Shown here: piece after piece, positions 27,994 through 36,686 of the stretch
How the letters are laid out: every line of letters starts with the position of its first letter
Position numbering within the stretch: the first letter of the stretch is position 1
Source of the DNA: Synergistales bacterium
GTDB lineage: Bacteria; Synergistota; Synergistia; Synergistales; Aminithiophilaceae
Assembly: GCA_018433595.1 (NCBI GenBank)
Contig: JAHDQY010000058.1
Span: 1 to 64,000 of the forward strand
Direction of reading: 5' to 3'
Length of the DNA: 64,000 nucleotides
Position numbers and translations under genes: made by a program
Notes under the pieces: generated by a model
Databases searched by the model: none
Told to the model about the DNA's origin: nothing
What the model saw: the letters and a program-made list of their open reading frames with translations, nothing else

Positions 27994-28995
27994 CTATTTC
28001 CAGCTTTCACCCAAGACTCTCAGGAGATTGCCGCCCGAGAATTTCGATATGTCCTCTTCCGAATACCCCCTGTGCGCCATCTCGGCGTAGACGTTCTCAA
28101 TGTCCCAAGGTCCGGTGATACCGATAGCGTTGCGCTCGTCAGGATTGACACCGACATGGCTGTTGTATTCTTCGACGACCTTGCCATACAGGGTCGACTG
28201 TTCCTGAAGGCCCGACTGGTCCTGTGCGTCATCGGGCATGCTGTCGCTTCCGAAACCGACGTGATCCATGCCGATGAGGTCCACCACGTAATCGATGTGG
28301 TCGACGAAATCCGACAGCGTGGGGCGCTTCTTCTGATGGTCGTTCTTCCAGCAGAGAGGTCCCCACGAGGAAAGTCCGATCACTCCGCCGTTTTCCTTCA
28401 GCAGCTGAAGCATTTCATCGCTCTTGTTCCGGACATTCTTCGTAAGCGCATCGGGGCAGGCATGGGAAATGACGATCGGCTTCTGACTGGTTCTGAGCAC
28501 ATCAAGGGTAGTTTGCGGGCCGCAGTGCGAGACATCCGCCACAATGCCCCACTCATTCATTTTCTCAAGCGCCTTCCTGCCGAAATCCGTAAGCCCCCGG
28601 TCCGTGGTCTCGACACATCCGCTCCCGATGTAATTGCTTATGTTGTACGTCATCTGCATCACGCGAAGCCCCAGCTCGTACATGACACGAAGCTTGTCCA
28701 GCGAGTTTTCTATCGACTGGGGATCCTGAAAGGCAATGACAGCGGCTTTGATCCCCTTTTTCTTCGCTTCATGAATGTCTTCTATGGTCTTTGCTATCAT
28801 CACCCCGTTCGCCGGGTCATCCGCAAAATTATAGAGAGCGCCGATTTCCTCCGTGCATCCCCTGTAGCCCTGCGTAACACCGGGCATGGTCAGGAAAAAT
28901 GCCGTTAACGACGAATTCCGGACCCTCGGCGCAAACCCGTTGAAAACTCCCTCGGTGAAGACACACCCGTCGATAAAATATCGTGAATCGCTCAT
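27994..28995 (-). CDS. M19 family dipeptidase, divergent metal site
   Basis: A 333-residue amidohydrolase-fold protein of the renal-dipeptidase family, which hydrolyses dipeptides including those with a D-residue. The later metal ligands are visible: His in DVSHCGPQ, His in VISHACPD, and the Asp in GFGSDSM. The N-terminal His-x-Asp of classical members is absent (it reads FIDGCVFTEG) and the bridging Glu region reads AFQDPQSIEN, so this belongs to a subfamily with a changed first metal site. The ATG at 28995 has GGAGG upstream. It sits between the deacylase and dppA. Confidence 0.83.
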   Translation of the reverse strand: MSDSRYFIDGCVFTEGVFNGFAPRVRNSSLTAFFLTMPGVTQGYRGCTEEIGALYNFADDPANGVMIAKTIEDIHEAKKKGIKAAVIAFQDPQSIENSLDKLRVMYELGLRVMQMTYNISNYIGSGCVETTDRGLTDFGRKALEKMNEWGIVADVSHCGPQTTLDVLRTSQKPIVISHACPDALTKNVRNKSDEMLQLLKENGGVIGLSSWGPLCWKNDHQKKRPTLSDFVDHIDYVVDLIGMDHVGFGSDSMPDDAQDQSGLQEQSTLYGKVVEEYNSHVGVNPDERNAIGITGPWDIENVYAEMAHRGYSEEDISKFSGGNLLRVLGESWK

Positions 28996-29015
28996 GGTCG
29001 GCCTCCTGCGAAACC

Positions 29016-30764
29016 TTATTTTTTTAGAATCCTGCCGGATCGGCAGCATGTGCAGCCATCCCGGTCAACAGCAACCCTTCCGTTGACCACCACGTAATCT
29101 ATCCCCTCGGGGTAAACCCTGGGCTCAACGTAATTCTCGTTGGTTTTCAGGCGATCCCTATCCAGAACGAGAAGATCCGCGTAATTTCCCTCCCTGATGA
29201 CGCCCCTGCCTGGGATGCCCATAAACTCCGCGGGGGCACCGGTCAGTTTCCGGACCGTCTCTTCAATTCCGCCTTCGGCATAGGCAAGGATGTACTTGGG
29301 GAAGGCACAGTACGTGTGCGGATGAGGAAGCACCTCGGCAAGCTCCATCCCCTCGCCGTACATGCCGCGGAGATCAAAGGCATAGGTGTCGGTGCACACG
29401 AATCCTCTATCGTGCTTCAGGAGCGCGGACACCTCCTCGTCTGTCTTGTTCACGCTCATTGTCCCGATCCTGGGGCATTCGATCATGAGCTCCACCACGG
29501 CTTCCAGGGGATCAACCGCCTTCTCCCGTGCGATCTCCCTGATATTCTTTCCCGCATAATCCTCAGGGCCGACTATGATGAAAATCTTTTTATCCCAGCA
29601 CTCGTCGACCACCGGATTGATGCTGTACCACTTGCCCCCCTGCAGGTAGGAAATCAGCATCTGCCTGTAGTCTTTGGCTTTCAGGTTCCGCACGAACTGA
29701 GCGAGCGAGCCCGACTGCTTGATCCAGGGGATGAACCGTGAGGCCAGAAAGGGAGTGGTGCATATGCCCCCGCTCGTGCCGGGGATCACGTCGAAGGCGA
29801 CGTCGGCGCCTCTTGAAATGTAATCGTCTATATGCTGAAGGGTTATTTCCGCGGCGCATACGTCCATTTGCGGGTCTGGAGGGAAGACATCAAACCCCGT
29901 CGACAGATGAGACACCTGTGTTTTAATGCCAGTTTCAAGCCCTATCTGGAGAGCCTCAAGGATTCCCTCAAGCTTGTTGGGCTTTCGGGGCGTCCCGATC
30001 CTTGGGCCCGTCCTTCTCCAATGGGTGAAATAATAGCCCCCGAAGCCCTTCGCATACCTGGAGAGCTCCAGAATCTCGTCGAAATCGGCATAGGCGCTGG
30101 GTGGATAATCTCTTCCCGTCGAAAAACCCCAAACTCCGGCGTCAAAGGCCTCCGCCAAGTGTTCCTTCATCTTGCCCATTTCAGAGGAAGTGGGCCTTCT
30201 CGCCTCGTCGAGCCCCATGACATCCGCGCGTATCTGGCTGTGACCTGCGAGGGTGATCATGTTGCAACCGATCCCGGACGTCTCAACCACCTTGAAATAG
30301 TCTGAAAACGACTTCCACCCGATCCTGTAGCCGGTTTTCTCGTAGACCACGTCAATGACCTTTTGCACGGGTTGGATCGTCTGAGGCGTAAAGACAAAGG
30401 GGTCTATATCGTTCCACAAGTCGTATTCCCAGTACTTGCGCATCCAGTAGTTATTGATTGGGGCATTGGAATCCCCACATTGACCGCCGATAAACGTAGT
30501 AATGCCCTGCCTCAGATAACTCTCGCAGTCAGGGTAGAGAAAGACGGAACAGTCGGCGTGAGAGTGGGTATCGATGAACCCCGGAAGGACATACTTGCCC
30601 CTTGCGTTGATGACCTGACAGCTCATGGAGTCCCCCAAATCGATCTGACCCATGTGGACTATCTTGTCATTTAATATTCCGACATCAGATGAAAATGATT
30701 TTCTCCCGGTTCCGTCAACGACAAGTCCGTCTTTTATAACCAGATCGAAATTGATCGTCCTCAC
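29016..30764 (-). CDS. N-acyl-D-amino-acid deacylase family amidohydrolase
   Basis: A 582-residue amidohydrolase (D-aminoacylase/dihydroorotase-like superfamily). The metal HxH is in GFIDTHSHAD. A Cys follows in GGQCGDSN, further His in QVSHLSTG, and the catalytic Asp is probably in CTDTYAFD. Members release D-amino acids from N-acyl forms. As first gene of the cluster with a dipeptidase and Dpp importer, it suggests use of D-amino-acid conjugates such as wall or fermentation products. The start is likely the GTG at 30764, though its ribosome-binding site is weak. Start-site choice is uncertain by a few codons. Confidence 0.85.
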   Translation of the reverse strand: MRTINFDLVIKDGLVVDGTGRKSFSSDVGILNDKIVHMGQIDLGDSMSCQVINARGKYVLPGFIDTHSHADCSVFLYPDCESYLRQGITTFIGGQCGDSNAPINNYWMRKYWEYDLWNDIDPFVFTPQTIQPVQKVIDVVYEKTGYRIGWKSFSDYFKVVETSGIGCNMITLAGHSQIRADVMGLDEARRPTSSEMGKMKEHLAEAFDAGVWGFSTGRDYPPSAYADFDEILELSRYAKGFGGYYFTHWRRTGPRIGTPRKPNKLEGILEALQIGLETGIKTQVSHLSTGFDVFPPDPQMDVCAAEITLQHIDDYISRGADVAFDVIPGTSGGICTTPFLASRFIPWIKQSGSLAQFVRNLKAKDYRQMLISYLQGGKWYSINPVVDECWDKKIFIIVGPEDYAGKNIREIAREKAVDPLEAVVELMIECPRIGTMSVNKTDEEVSALLKHDRGFVCTDTYAFDLRGMYGEGMELAEVLPHPHTYCAFPKYILAYAEGGIEETVRKLTGAPAEFMGIPGRGVIREGNYADLLVLDRDRLKTNENYVEPRVYPEGIDYVVVNGRVAVDRDGCTCCRSGRILKK

Positions 30765-30865
30765 CCCTAGCAGGAAGATACGTGTCTCTGGAATTTTTAA
30801 CTAAAATCAAATAATAAGGCTGATATCCAGAATTCTTTTAAATTAAACCAATCGTGCACGGTCAG

Positions 30866-30873
30866 TTGTACAA
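30866..30873. promoter_or_regulatory. Candidate GntR operator TTGTACAA
   Basis: A perfect 8-bp palindrome about 9-16 bases past the predicted start of transcription of the deacylase operon, where a bound repressor would block it. FCD-type GntR proteins often bind TNGTnnnACNA-like sites; this one lacks the central bases, so the match is only suggestive. Confidence 0.35.
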
Positions 30874-30888
30874 TCTCGTATTTTTCAA

Positions 30889-30917
30889 AACATATAGCCT
30901 TATGCTATAGTTGTCAA
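30889..30917 (-). promoter_or_regulatory. Promoter of the deacylase-Dpp operon
   Basis: Minus-strand TTGACA (30912-30917), 17-bp spacer, TATGTT (30889-30894). The 359-bp interval 30765-31123 between the divergent deacylase and GntR genes holds this promoter, the candidate operator and AT-rich sequence, and no gene. A further dyad (ATAGCATAAGGCTAT) overlaps the spacer. Confidence 0.7.
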
Positions 30918-31123
30918 TATCCGTCGAAGATATTTTTCCGATATCCGGTGCGAGCTCCCCATGTTGACAACAAGACCGGATACATCGTCCCACAGGCGTC
31001 ATGCGATATCTCGGCAGGAGACATAAAAATTTCATTAACTCCTGGCTCCATGTTTTCCTTGCACCAGGCTTTTTAGAATGCCAACAGGAAATTCAAGCCA
31101 TGAAAATTCCTAGAGGTGATCTG

Positions 31124-31798
31124 ATGACAAAATTATCTGTCGAAGAAACTGCGTATCGGGCTATTATCGATATGGTTGTCTCAAGAGATTTTTTACCGGG
31201 ATCTGCTGTCCCAGAATCCCTTGTCGCAGAAAAATTAAATATCAGCAGGACGCCGGCACGCAGTGCCTTGAAACGTCTGGTGTCGGATGGCTTACTTGAA
31301 TATAAAATCAATAAGGGTTGCTTTGTCCCCTGTCTTACAAAAAAAGACCTTGATTCTCTTACTAACTTTCGACAAGTAATAGAACCAGCTTGCGCAGCGG
31401 AAGCTGCAAATAAATACACCCCAGAATTCAAGCCCCAAATGGATGCTCTCCTTTTGGAAGAAGAAGATTGCATTAAGAACAACGGGATAGATTTACATAT
31501 AATAAACGAAAAAATACACGGCTTAGTTATAGAAATATCAGGAAATGACTATTACGCCCGACCCATAAGGCAATCCATGTGGAGATATCAGCTATATCTT
31601 TTTTTCTTTCATAATTTCTACAGCGACTATCAAAAACGAATAGCTGAATTAAAAAACTTGAAAAAAGAATACAAAAGCCCCATACAACACCTTTTGCTTT
31701 TTAAGGCGATCGCAACCCACGATGCGGAATCTGCTTCCAATATCATGAAGGAACACATATCCGGCGTGTATAAATACTTGACACGGAAAGAGTGGTAG
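31124..31798 (+). CDS. GntR-family transcriptional regulator (FCD type)
   Basis: A 224-residue regulator: winged helix-turn-helix in the first 70 residues (ESLVAEKLNISRTPARSALKRLVSDGLLE) written in parts, and an all-helical FCD ligand domain after about residue 85. Codons are much more A/T-rich than elsewhere in the window, a sign of foreign origin. I prefer the ATG at 31124 with GAGGTGA before it; the upstream part of the frame looks non-coding. It is divergent from the deacylase-dipeptidase-Dpp operon and is most likely its local repressor. Confidence 0.87.
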   Translation: MTKLSVEETAYRAIIDMVVSRDFLPGSAVPESLVAEKLNISRTPARSALKRLVSDGLLEYKINKGCFVPCLTKKDLDSLTNFRQVIEPACAAEAANKYTPEFKPQMDALLLEEEDCIKNNGIDLHIINEKIHGLVIEISGNDYYARPIRQSMWRYQLYLFFFHNFYSDYQKRIAELKNLKKEYKSPIQHLLLFKAIATHDAESASNIMKEHISGVYKYLTRKEW

Positions 31799-31802
31799 TT
31801 CA

Positions 31803-31831
31803 GGGACCGACACCATGTCCCTGTCGGTTCC
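31803..31831 (+). terminator. Hairpin after the GntR gene
   Basis: GGGACCGACA pairs with TGTCGGTTCC (one G-T pair) five bases after the stop codon. The T-run is poor, so termination may be weak. Confidence 0.5.
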
Positions 31832-31954
31832 GACAAACACTTTCTCACAAAGACTTTTTTCGGCATCGGGAAGACATGCTCCATCTTCGTCCTTGCCTTG
31901 AATAGTGTCCGGTGATGATCATCGAATCCGGCGCTCCATGAACCGCTAAAGTGA

Positions 31955-32000
31955 AGAATGAACGAGGGGAAGGCCCTAGGGCCTTCCCCTCGTTCATTCT
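31955..32000 (-). terminator. 46-bp perfect palindrome, probable terminator of the HerA-like gene
   Basis: Positions 31955-32000 are self-complementary without a mismatch, centred between 31977 and 31978. The palindrome begins 11 bp after the HerA-like stop. On the minus strand it is followed by TTCACTTT, so it can act as a terminator. The absence of any loop sequence is unusual and would form a cruciform-prone site. Confidence 0.7.
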
Positions 32001-32011
32001 CTCCAAGTGCC

Positions 32012-33505
32012 TCATCGTTTGCGGGAGCTTCCCAGGAGGCCTCCCAAGACCCCTCTCAGAATCTGGCGCCCCACCTGACTGCCGACGGTGCGGGCCGCCT
32101 GTTTGGCCATCGTCTCGACCATACCCTGGCGACGCTTCGTCCCCCAGAGGAATTCTCCCACGACACTCCGTTCCTCGCCGGCGCCGGGAGGGGCGGCCTC
32201 GTCGGATGGGGCCTGAGATGCCGCGCTTTCCAGGGCACGCTTCGCCAGCATTTCGTAAGCCGATTCCCGGTTGACGGCCCGGTCGTACTTGATGCCGACA
32301 GAACTTCGGGCAATCACCGAGGCCCGTTCCTCCTCCGAGATAGCCCCCATACGGCACCGTGGAGGGCAGATGAGGGTGCGTTCGACGGGCATGGGAACAC
32401 CTTTTTCCTGAAGGGTCGAGACGAGGGCCTCGCCGACGGCGAGCTGGGAGATAGCCTCGGCGACGTTGAAGGCGGGGTTTTTGACAAAGGTCTCCGCCGC
32501 AGTACGGACGGCCTTCTGATCCCTCGGCGTGTAGGCTCTGAGAGCGTGCTGGATCCGGTTGCCGAGCTGGCCCAGGATCTCGCCGGGAACGTCGTCGGGA
32601 AACTGGGAGCAGAAGTAGACGCCCACCCCTTTGGAGCGGATGATCCGCACCACCTGCTCCACCTTCTGACGCAGCGCCGGCGGGGCATCGTCGAAGAGGA
32701 GGTGGGCCTCGTCGAAGATGAAGACGAGACGGGGCTTTTCCAGATCGCCCACCTCGGGCAGATTTTCGAAGAACTCCGACAGGAGCCAGAGGAGAAGGCT
32801 CGAATAGAGGCGGGGCTTGAGAATGAGCTGATCGGCGGCGAGGACACTGATGACGCCACGCCCCGAGAGATCCGTTCTGAGGAGGTCCGTCAGCTCAAGG
32901 GCCGGTTCGCCGAAGAGGGCGTCGCCTCCTTCCCTCTCGAGGGTCAGGAGAGCCCTCTGGATGGCGCCAACGGATTGGGAACTGACAAGTCCGTAGGTCG
33001 TGGAGATCTCTTTGCGGTTTTCGACGACGAAGCCGAGAAGGGCCCGCAGATCATCGAGGTCGAGGAGCAGCAGTCCCTCGTCGTCGGCGATGCGGAAGAC
33101 AATCTCCATGACTCCCGTCTGGGTGTCGTTGAGCTCGAGGATTCGAGACATCAGGCCAGGCCCGATCTCGCTCACCGTTGTCCGCACCTTGTGGCCCGAC
33201 CGGCCGAAGACATCCCAGAAGAGGACGGGGCTGGCCTCATTGACATAGCCCTCGATGCCGATCTGGGTGACCCGCTGGCGGATCCTGTCGTTGGCGGCAC
33301 CGGCCAGGGCCAGGCCGGCGACGTCACCTTTGACGTCCGCCATGAAAACCGGGACGCCCATCCGCGAAAAGCCCTCGGCCAGGACCATGACGGATACGGT
33401 CTTGCCCGTTCCCGTCGCCCCGGCGATGAGGCCGTGACGGTTGCCGTACTGCCCGAGGAGCGAGACGGGGTTCTCCCCCTTCCCGATCAGTATCTGGTTG
33501 TTCAT
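32012..33505 (-). CDS. HerA-like ATPase, DUF853 family
   Basis: A 497-residue FtsK/HerA-superfamily ATPase. Walker A is AGATGTGKTVSVM near residue 28, Walker B LVFIFDEAHLLFDD near 265, and an arginine-finger/sensor region follows (VYFCSQFPDDVP). E. coli YjgR is the usual reference and has no firm role; DNA translocation or repair is suspected. The ATG at 33505 has AAGGAGG seven bases before it. It is a single-gene unit, apart from the catabolic cluster, and has normal GC-rich codons, so I take it as backbone. I see no nuclease partner typical of HerA-based defence. Confidence 0.88.
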   Translation of the reverse strand: MNNQILIGKGENPVSLLGQYGNRHGLIAGATGTGKTVSVMVLAEGFSRMGVPVFMADVKGDVAGLALAGAANDRIRQRVTQIGIEGYVNEASPVLFWDVFGRSGHKVRTTVSEIGPGLMSRILELNDTQTGVMEIVFRIADDEGLLLLDLDDLRALLGFVVENRKEISTTYGLVSSQSVGAIQRALLTLEREGGDALFGEPALELTDLLRTDLSGRGVISVLAADQLILKPRLYSSLLLWLLSEFFENLPEVGDLEKPRLVFIFDEAHLLFDDAPPALRQKVEQVVRIIRSKGVGVYFCSQFPDDVPGEILGQLGNRIQHALRAYTPRDQKAVRTAAETFVKNPAFNVAEAISQLAVGEALVSTLQEKGVPMPVERTLICPPRCRMGAISEEERASVIARSSVGIKYDRAVNRESAYEMLAKRALESAASQAPSDEAAPPGAGEERSVVGEFLWGTKRRQGMVETMAKQAARTVGSQVGRQILRGVLGGLLGSSRKR

Positions 33506-33843
33506 GCAGACCTCCTTTCGACGGCGCAGAACCCGATCTCTCCTCCCTCTTGCAATGGGAGCACGCCTCATATAGCTCGGATATGACTTCTGCAATCAGT
33601 ATAGCAAAACCCACCCGGTGACAACCAAGGCGACAGGCTCGACTTATGATCAGGAAGCGTCACCTCGCAGCGATTTGCCTTGGCGGATCCCCCCCTCTTC
33701 GGCCATGTCGGCAAGGATGCGGAAAAGGGGCTTCGGTGCCGTTGTCGGCCCTCCTCCCACCCAACGCGGCCAGTTTTACCCGCACATCGTCAAGACCGAA
33801 GCGGCCGCCATGATGGCCGGCAAGTAAATTCATCAAGGGTTGC
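33506..33843. other. Intergenic region without a clear gene
   Basis: It carries the promoter of the HerA-like gene: on the minus strand a TATACT (about 33598-33603) with TTGTCA about 15 bp upstream. A plus-strand open frame ending at 33827 has a few protein-like segments (GQFYPHIVKTEAAAMMAGK) but no start signal or known family, so I leave it uncalled; it may be a gene relic. Confidence 0.45.
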
Positions 33844-33889
33844 AAAAAACCCCGGAGCCTCCTGCGGCAAAAGCCGCAGGAGGCTCCGG
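33844..33889 (-). terminator. Terminator of the rnj-rimI superoperon
   Basis: A 17-bp perfect stem (33852-33868 with 33873-33889), loop of four, followed on the minus strand by six Ts. It lies about 85 bp after the rimI stop. Confidence 0.93.
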
Positions 33890-33974
33890 ATGGAAACGGC
33901 AACGGACGGAAGGCCGTCTCTTCACCGATCACAGGCACCGCTCCATCCGTGATCCGGCGCAGCCACGACCGTCG

Positions 33975-34436
33975 TCAGTCAACGACCAAAGGCAGGCACG
34001 CCGCCATGACGTAGGAGTCTTCGCCGTCGCTATAGTAGCCGCGGGTGCGTCCGATAACGCGGAAGCCGAAACCGCGGTAGAGGGTCTGGGCGCTGCCGTT
34101 GCTTTCCCGGACATCGAGGGCGACGCTTTTCAGTTCCCAGGTGAGACCGATTTCGCAGAGGGCCAGAAGGAGCTGAGAGGCGATACCCTTACGGCGATAA
34201 TCGGGATGAACGGCCAGATTCATGATGTAGAGCCTTTTTTTCTGGCGTTTACAGGCTCCGAAACCGACGAGGCGTTTTTTTCTGCGGGCTCCGAGATAGC
34301 AGACGAGACCATTTTCCAGGGAGAGGTCCCGCTCGATCCACCCTTTATCCCAAGGAGTCGGGTTACAGAGGCTCTCGATCGCGTGTATCTCGTCGAGGGA
34401 CTCGATGCCGCAGAAGCCGATATCGACGAGATACAT
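33975..34436 (-). CDS. rimI: GNAT acetyltransferase, RimI-like
   Basis: A 153-residue GNAT protein with the acetyl-CoA loop VHPDYRRKGIASQLL and the C-terminal GFRVIGRTRGYYSDGEDSYVM typical of RimI, which acetylates the N-terminus of ribosomal protein S18 or related substrates. I start it at the ATG at 34436, eight bases past the purA stop, with GAGGCAG before it. Last gene of the long minus-strand run. Confidence 0.87.
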   Translation of the reverse strand: MYLVDIGFCGIESLDEIHAIESLCNPTPWDKGWIERDLSLENGLVCYLGARRKKRLVGFGACKRQKKRLYIMNLAVHPDYRRKGIASQLLLALCEIGLTWELKSVALDVRESNGSAQTLYRGFGFRVIGRTRGYYSDGEDSYVMAACLPLVVD

Positions 34437-34443
34437 CGCTGCC

Positions 34444-35730
34444 TCAGAGGCCGCGGAGAATCGTCTGTTCCCTTTTGGGACCGACACCGATGAGCGCGAC
34501 AGGGACACCCGTCGCCTTTTCGATGTAGGTCACATAATTGCGTGCCGCCTCAGGCAGTGCCTCGAAGGAGCGACAGCCGTCGATCCTTTGGCTCCAGCCG
34601 GGAAGGCTCTCGTAAAGGGGACGCACCCTGGAGAGAACCGTGCTGTTGCCGGTGAAGTTCTCTTGCTTTTTGCCGTCGATCTCATAGGCCGTGCAGATCT
34701 TGATCTCGTCGAGGCCATCGAGGACATCCAGCTTGGTGAGAGCGATGGCAGTGATTCCGTTGACGCGGACGGCATAGCGGAGAGCCACCATATCCAGCCA
34801 GCCGCAGCGGCGGGGCCGCCCCGTGGTCGCGCCGAACTCGCCTCCCTTGTCGCGGAGATAGGCGCCCTTTTCCCCATGATCCTCCGTCGGGAAAGGTCCG
34901 TCGCCGACACGGGTGCAGTAGGCCTTGACGATGCCGATGACGCGATCGATCCGGGTAGGGCCGATGCCTGCGCCGAGACAGCCGCCGGAAGCCGTGGGAT
35001 GGGAGCTGGTGACGAAAGGATAGGTGCCGTGATCGGCATCGAGAAGGGTGCCCTGAGCGCCTTCCAGGAGGATCGATTTCCCCTCCTGAAGGGCCTGATC
35101 GACAACTAAAGAGGCGTCGTCGACATAGGGGGCAAGAGCTCTTCCCCAGGCCAGAGCCTTTTCGTAAATCTCGTCGAAGGCCAGAGGAGATTCGTCGTAA
35201 ACGCGGCTGAGAACAAGGTTTTTGATCTCCAGGTTGAAAGAAAGTTTTTCCCTGAGCACGTCGGCGTCCAGGAGATCTTCGATGCGGATGCCGACGCGGT
35301 TGTACTTGTCGACGTAACAGGGACCGATGCCTCGTTTTGTCGTGCCGATCTGCCTGTCCTTGCCGCGGAATTTCTCATCCAGCCCGTCAAGGACCTTATG
35401 ATAGGGCATGACAACGTGAGCCGCACCGCTCACGACGAGACAGGCCCGATCCTTGCCCTGCTCCTGAAGTTCCTTGAGTTCCTTGAGAAGCTGATCGGGG
35501 TCGACGACGACGCCGTTGCCGATGACGCAAAGTTTCCCCGAGTAGAGCATTCCGGAAGGGAGAAGATGGAACACGTGCTTTTCATCACCGACGATGACGG
35601 TGTGACCGGCGTTGGCGCCGCCCTGGTAGCGGACGATGACATCCATGCGTCCTGCAAGGGCGTCGACAACCCGCCCCTTGCCTTCATCTCCCCATTGCGC
35701 TCCAATGATGACGTCAACCTGTCCTGCCAT
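34444..35730 (-). CDS. purA: Adenylosuccinate synthetase
   Basis: A 428-residue GTP-dependent enzyme joining IMP and aspartate in AMP synthesis. Signatures are complete: GAQWGDEGKGRVVD with the P-loop, GGANAGHTV, GTTKRGIGPCY (as TTKRGIGPCYVDK), and the GRPRRCGWLD motif. Length matches the bacterial family. It lies 15 bp after the polysaccharide-deacetylase-like gene in the superoperon. Confidence 0.97.
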   Translation of the reverse strand: MAGQVDVIIGAQWGDEGKGRVVDALAGRMDVIVRYQGGANAGHTVIVGDEKHVFHLLPSGMLYSGKLCVIGNGVVVDPDQLLKELKELQEQGKDRACLVVSGAAHVVMPYHKVLDGLDEKFRGKDRQIGTTKRGIGPCYVDKYNRVGIRIEDLLDADVLREKLSFNLEIKNLVLSRVYDESPLAFDEIYEKALAWGRALAPYVDDASLVVDQALQEGKSILLEGAQGTLLDADHGTYPFVTSSHPTASGGCLGAGIGPTRIDRVIGIVKAYCTRVGDGPFPTEDHGEKGAYLRDKGGEFGATTGRPRRCGWLDMVALRYAVRVNGITAIALTKLDVLDGLDEIKICTAYEIDGKKQENFTGNSTVLSRVRPLYESLPGWSQRIDGCRSFEALPEAARNYVTYIEKATGVPVALIGVGPKREQTILRGL

Positions 35731-35745
35731 CGAGTTAATTCCTCC

Positions 35746-36681
35746 TCACTTGGGATGGATCACTCCCAGAAGCTCGGGAAGGGTCACGAGACGCAAACCC
35801 TCCCGAAGGTGCGGATCCATCGTTTCGAAAAAGCTGACCGTCATCGGCCGGACATGGCCGATGACAACAACCCAGCCCCGGCGCATCGCCAGGTTCCTGG
35901 CTTGCTCCCACTGTCTAGTCATGAAGCCGTGGTCAGCTTCATGGTCGAGAAAGATGCTGTTATAGGCCGATCGTACGTTCATTTCCTGAGCCTTCCGGAA
36001 GGCGACGGATCGGGAGCTGGTCCGGCTATCGACAAAGGCGAGGCCTCTTTCGGCGATCGGCTTCAGGACCGCGGCCATGACCCGCTCATCGGCGGTCGCC
36101 AATGAACCGCGATGGTTGTTGACGCCGACGAGGCCGGGCATTTCATCAAGGAGCGTTGCAACGGTCCTGCTGATTTCCTCCTCCTCCATGCTGACGCCGA
36201 CCAGGAAGGGGCCCTTCTCCCCGTCTTTCTCGGCCTGCATGGGCAGGTGAAGAATGGCCGGGTAGCCTCTTATCTTGAGCAGTGCGGCCACATCGAGGCT
36301 GTGCCGCTCCCGAGGAAGGATGGCGAAGGTCATCGGAATTCCCAGATCCGTCAGGCGTCGCGGAAATTCAACGTTGAAGCCGCAATCGTCGATAATGAGA
36401 CAGACCAGCCCTTCCCCGACGACAGGGCTTCCCGACCGTGACGAAGGATCTCGCGAGAACGGCGTCGTTCCGCCGCTCCCGCAGTCATCGGCATCCGCTT
36501 CAGGGTGTTCGGTTGCTGCTCGCCCTGAAGTAGGCAGGAAGACCTCCGCGGCCGGCAAACCGCCGGAGCCTCCGTCTCTTTTCAGGGCAGCTCCAATCAG
36601 AAGGCCTCCCAAAAAAAACATGGAAAGAATAACAAGCCAGTAACGAGCCACCCCTCGCCTGCGGGAAGAAGGACCGGGCAT
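35746..36681 (-). CDS. Divergent polysaccharide deacetylase (YibQ family)
   Basis: A 311-residue protein with one N-terminal membrane anchor (WLVILSMFFLGGLLIGAAL), a low-complexity linker, and a divergent polysaccharide deacetylase domain (CLIIDDCGFN, FAILPRERHS, VNNHRGSLATAD, FVDSRTSSRS). The NodB-like metal residues are partly kept (Asp in IIDD, His in NHRGS). The gene commonly sits after envC/ctpA and is presumed to act on the cell wall in the periplasm; activity is not proven for the family. Confidence 0.85.
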   Translation of the reverse strand: MPGPSSRRRGVARYWLVILSMFFLGGLLIGAALKRDGGSGGLPAAEVFLPTSGRAATEHPEADADDCGSGGTTPFSRDPSSRSGSPVVGEGLVCLIIDDCGFNVEFPRRLTDLGIPMTFAILPRERHSLDVAALLKIRGYPAILHLPMQAEKDGEKGPFLVGVSMEEEEISRTVATLLDEMPGLVGVNNHRGSLATADERVMAAVLKPIAERGLAFVDSRTSSRSVAFRKAQEMNVRSAYNSIFLDHEADHGFMTRQWEQARNLAMRRGWVVVIGHVRPMTVSFFETMDPHLREGLRLVTLPELLGVIHPK

Positions 36682-36686
36682 AGGCC

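Noticed and set aside
32012-33505. HerA-like ATPase as part of an anti-phage system
   Set aside because: No nuclease, SIR2 or DUF4297-type partner is adjacent, and the protein fits the widespread stand-alone DUF853/YjgR family.
33618-33827. Plus-strand 69-codon frame before the rimI terminator
   Set aside because: No start signal, no family, and the reverse frame is equally open. It may be a relic but cannot be supported as a gene.
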